A DNA stretch of 8,871 nucleotides from Bacteroidales bacterium (lineage in GTDB: Bacteria > Bacteroidota > Bacteroidia > Bacteroidales > SM23-62): NCBI GenBank assembly GCA_016783865.1, contig JADHVS010000179.1:1-8871 (forward strand), written 5' to 3'. A program made the position numbers and the translations under genes. Under the pieces are notes generated by a model. It ran no database searches. It worked only from the letters and a program-made list of their open reading frames with translations, and had not been told where the DNA came from. This document shows, one piece after another, positions 7,071 to 8,871 of the stretch (position 1 is the stretch's first letter; each line of letters begins with the position of its first letter).

Positions 7071-7682
7071 TTAATCCTCAACCCCTTCTTCCTCATCTTC
7101 TTCATCCCATTCTTTACGGGTAGGAGGTGGCCCATATTTGCGGTATACGAATGCCATGGCTAATCCCGTCAGGGCACCGAAAAGATGCGATTCCCAGGAT
7201 ATTTTAAAGTCGAACGGAAATATCCCCCAGACCAGTCCTCCGTAAAGGAATACTACCAGGAGAGAGATGGCCAGGAGGTTAGTATTTTTTCTTAGTACAC
7301 CGCTGAAGAAGAGAAATGATGCAAAACTGTAGACCAATCCACTGGCCCCGATATGATAGGCTCCCCTGGCACCCAGCCAGACGCAAATACCTGTAATCAG
7401 GTAGGTCAACAGGAATACTTGCATTCCTACGGGCCTGTAGAAATAAAATATAGCCAGGCTCAGGAAGAAAACTGGAACTGAGTTGTCGATCAGGTGTTTG
7501 AAATCCGCATGGATCAAAGGAGCCGTAAGGATCCCTATTAAGCCACTTATCCTGCGTGGGAATAATCCATAGTAAACGAAATTCAGGTCAAGGGAAACCT
7601 CAACGATCTTTACCATCCATATCAACGCCAGAAAAAAGACAGGAAAGATCAGGCTGAAGACAAAAATCTTGCGTTCTTCCAT
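7071..7682 (-). CDS. rhomboid-family intramembrane serine protease
   Basis: A 203-aa membrane protein of the rhomboid family, which cuts transmembrane segments of other proteins within the lipid bilayer. The catalytic dyad is present: Ser114 in GASG (112-115) and His166 in SHLFGALTG (165-173). The oxyanion-hole residues of the HxxxN type are found in HADFKHLIDN (58-67; His63 and Asn67). About six hydrophobic segments are seen, giving the minimal six-helix core of bacterial GlpG-type enzymes without an extra cytosolic N-terminal domain. After the last helix comes a basic and proline-rich linker (RKYGPPPTRK, 181-190) and a strongly acidic tail (EWDEEDEEEGVED), probably cytoplasmic. The substrate cannot be predicted. 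Transcribed in the same direction as ilvC, but 116 bp separate them and an exact TAnnTTTG element lies upstream, so it may have its own promoter. The start is the ATG ending at 7682, which directly precedes the first helix. Confidence 0.92.
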   Translation of the reverse strand: MEERKIFVFSLIFPVFFLALIWMVKIVEVSLDLNFVYYGLFPRRISGLIGILTAPLIHADFKHLIDNSVPVFFLSLAIFYFYRPVGMQVFLLTYLITGICVWLGARGAYHIGASGLVYSFASFLFFSGVLRKNTNLLAISLLVVFLYGGLVWGIFPFDFKISWESHLFGALTGLAMAFVYRKYGPPPTRKEWDEEDEEEGVED

Positions 7683-7690
7683 AGAAGAAA

Positions 7691-7747
7691 GTTGCAGGTT
7701 GCAGGTTACAGGAAGTCAACGGTAATCAACCTGTAACTTGAAACCAG
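7691..7747 (-). repeat. heptamer repeats in opposite orientation forming a 16-bp imperfect hairpin
   Basis: On the plus strand GTTGCAG, GTTGCAG, GTTACAG (7691-7711) form a strict 7-bp array. After an 18-base gap come heptamers of the opposite orientation, from CCTGTAAC (7730-7737) through TTGAAAC to CAG (7747). Bases 7697-7712 and 7730-7745 are complementary at 14 of 16 positions, 8 of them consecutive (GTTACAGG with CCTGTAAC), with a 17-base loop. Units are of the same type as those at 6174-6208. The hairpin lies 8 bases before the rhomboid start, inside the leader if transcription begins at the TAGCTTTG near 7760. No T-run follows, so it is not a standard terminator of ilvC. Confidence 0.65.
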
Positions 7748-7756
7748 TTTCCAAAA

Positions 7757-7764
7757 CAAAGCTA
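7757..7764 (-). promoter_or_regulatory. candidate -7 promoter element for the rhomboid gene
   Basis: TAGCTTTG on the minus strand (7764 to 7757) matches TAnnTTTG exactly. No TTTG is found about 20 bases further upstream. Transcription from here would give a leader of about 70 bases that includes the heptamer hairpin. The match is short and could be chance. Confidence 0.3.
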
Positions 7765-7798
7765 CAAACTTTAAGCTGAACTGATCCTTTTTTAGCAG

Positions 7799-8839
7799 TT
7801 ATGGTCTTAGTTTTCTGACCATCGCTCCTGCCTGCCACATTTCTGACTGGCCCATTTCATTCAATTCGGCTGTAAGCTCAGCTTTGTAGTTATCATGACC
7901 GGTACGCTTCAGCACGACTTTTGTTTCTTCACCTGTTTTCACCCGCTGATATAATTCATTAAAGACAGGCAATACTGCATCCCTGAACTTCGGTTTCCAG
8001 TCAAGGGCTCCACGTTGCGCGGTGGCACTGCAATTGGCATACATCCAGTCCATGCCATTTTCATCCACAAGCCTGATAAGGCTCTGCGTTAATTCCTCAA
8101 CGGTTTCATTAAAGGCTTCGCTGGGAGAATGGCCATTTTCTCTTAAAACCTGGTATTGGGCTTCCATGATTCCGGCCAGGGCACCCATCAGAACACCCCT
8201 TTCACCGGTGAGGTCGCTGTATACTTCCTGTTCAAAAGTAGTAGGGAAGAGGTATCCTGATCCGATCCCGATCCCCAGTGCAATGGCCCGTTCCTCAGCT
8301 CTGCCGGTAAAATCCTGGAAAACAGCATAACTGGCATTGATCCCAGTCCCCGCCAGGAAATTGCGCCTGACACTTGTGCCAGATCCTTTCGGTGCAACCA
8401 GGATCACATCGACATTATCAGGAGGAATAACTTCAGTCTGATCCTTATAGGTGATAGAAAATCCATGCGAAAAGTACAATGCATCACCTTCATTCAGACA
8501 TGGTTCCAGTTCCGGCCATACAGTTCGCTGGGCTGCATCCGATACCAGGTACTGGATAACAGTAGCTTTTTTTGCAGCTTCGGCAATCGGAAACAATGTT
8601 TCGCCGGGTACCCAACCATCAGCAACTGCTTTATCCCAGTCGGCTTTAAAGGCCTGGGACTGTCCAATGATGACATTCATTCCATTGTCTTTCAGGTTCA
8701 GTGCCTGGGCCGGCCCCTGAACACCATAGCCGATGATGCCGATGATCTCATCTTTTAATATTTCCTTTGCTTTTGAAAGAGGGAATTCTTCCCGGGTTAC
8801 CACTTTCTCGGTAACACCGCCAAATTGTAGTTGAGCCAT
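7799..8839 (-). CDS. ilvC: ketol-acid reductoisomerase, branched-chain amino acid synthesis
   Basis: A 346-aa ketol-acid reductoisomerase. It turns 2-acetolactate or 2-aceto-2-hydroxybutyrate into the dihydroxy acids on the way to Val, Leu and Ile, using Mg2+ and NAD(P)H. The N-terminal Rossmann domain has GYGVQG (37-42), the active-site His125 in FSHGF, and APKGSG (149-154). The knotted C-terminal domain has the metal ligands Asp209 and Glu213 in DLTGERG, Glu245 and Glu249 in ETVEEL, and Ser271 in ANCSATAQRG. The length and the start MAQLQFGG fit the form known from Bacteroides. It is shorter than the duplicated class II enzyme of E. coli. The cofactor loop after strand 2 reads GQSQAFKADW (59-68) and lacks the Arg often found there to hold the NADP phosphate; Lys65 might replace it. 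The leader is A-rich without a clear Shine-Dalgarno. Other ilv or leu genes would be expected off the right edge, but none is visible. Confidence 0.96.
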   Translation of the reverse strand: MAQLQFGGVTEKVVTREEFPLSKAKEILKDEIIGIIGYGVQGPAQALNLKDNGMNVIIGQSQAFKADWDKAVADGWVPGETLFPIAEAAKKATVIQYLVSDAAQRTVWPELEPCLNEGDALYFSHGFSITYKDQTEVIPPDNVDVILVAPKGSGTSVRRNFLAGTGINASYAVFQDFTGRAEERAIALGIGIGSGYLFPTTFEQEVYSDLTGERGVLMGALAGIMEAQYQVLRENGHSPSEAFNETVEELTQSLIRLVDENGMDWMYANCSATAQRGALDWKPKFRDAVLPVFNELYQRVKTGEETKVVLKRTGHDNYKAELTAELNEMGQSEMWQAGAMVRKLRP

Positions 8840-8848
8840 TTTAGTTTA

Positions 8849-8871
8849 TTTGTTACTTTGTTACTTTGTTA
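8849..8871. repeat. 8-bp tandem repeat TTTGTTAC running off the right edge
   Basis: Two full TTTGTTAC units and a seven-base third copy begin 10 bp upstream of the ilvC start and reach the last base of the window, so the true array length is unknown. In the ilvC direction it reads as TAACAAAG-type units. It sits where the ilvC leader or promoter should lie. Confidence 0.8.

Noticed and set aside
8022..8758. Several plus-strand open frames opposite ilvC
   Set aside because: They are antisense shadows of a strongly conserved gene and look like no known protein.
1..8871. A novel defence, mobile or biosynthetic system
   Set aside because: All long genes belong to familiar families, and none form an unusual cluster apart from the standard trkA-trkH pair. 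No tRNA or rRNA was recognised either.

Overview
The window looks like a chromosomal segment from a member of the Bacteroidota, probably of the order Bacteroidales. This rests on the protein types: a 346-aa Bacteroides-style ketol-acid reductoisomerase, a dihydroorotate-dehydrogenase-like flavoprotein without the usual active-site Cys motif, and a ComEC with a degenerate C-terminal domain. It also rests on A-rich leaders without clear Shine-Dalgarno sequences and on promoter-like TAnnTTTG elements. The genus cannot be named. Most of the window is ordinary housekeeping and transport DNA, and I see no defence system, prophage or complete mobile element.

Layout. Positions 1-134 hold sequence that does not continue the neighbouring gene and may be a rearrangement or assembly junction. 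57-935 (-) is the DHOD-like gene, whose normal family C-terminus is missing. 936-1085 is a divergent spacer. 1086-3164 (+) is comEC. 3165-3266 is a spacer with a good promoter candidate. 3267-4607 and 4613-6061 (+) are trkA and trkH, 5 bp apart, encoding the regulatory and pore subunits of a K+ uptake system. 6062-6211 is a convergent spacer filled with short tandem repeats. 6212-6823 (-) is a YciO/Sua5/YrdC-family protein. 6824-7070 is a spacer with a promoter candidate, an octamer repeat and a palindrome. 7071-7682 (-) is a small rhomboid protease. 7683-7798 is a spacer with heptamer repeats that form a hairpin. 7799-8839 (-) is ilvC. 8840-8871 is an octamer tandem repeat running off the right edge.

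How genes relate. Only trkA-trkH is clearly an operon with one shared job. The three minus-strand genes on the right (ilvC, rhomboid, YciO/Sua5-like) point the same way, but the spacers between them are 116 and 247 bp. Two of these genes have their own TAnnTTTG element, so they are probably separate transcription units.

The most distinctive non-coding theme is that every spacer from 6062 to the right edge carries a different short tandem repeat of 6-8 bp units. One heptamer family occurs in two spacers, in both orientations in the second, where it can fold into a 16-bp imperfect stem.
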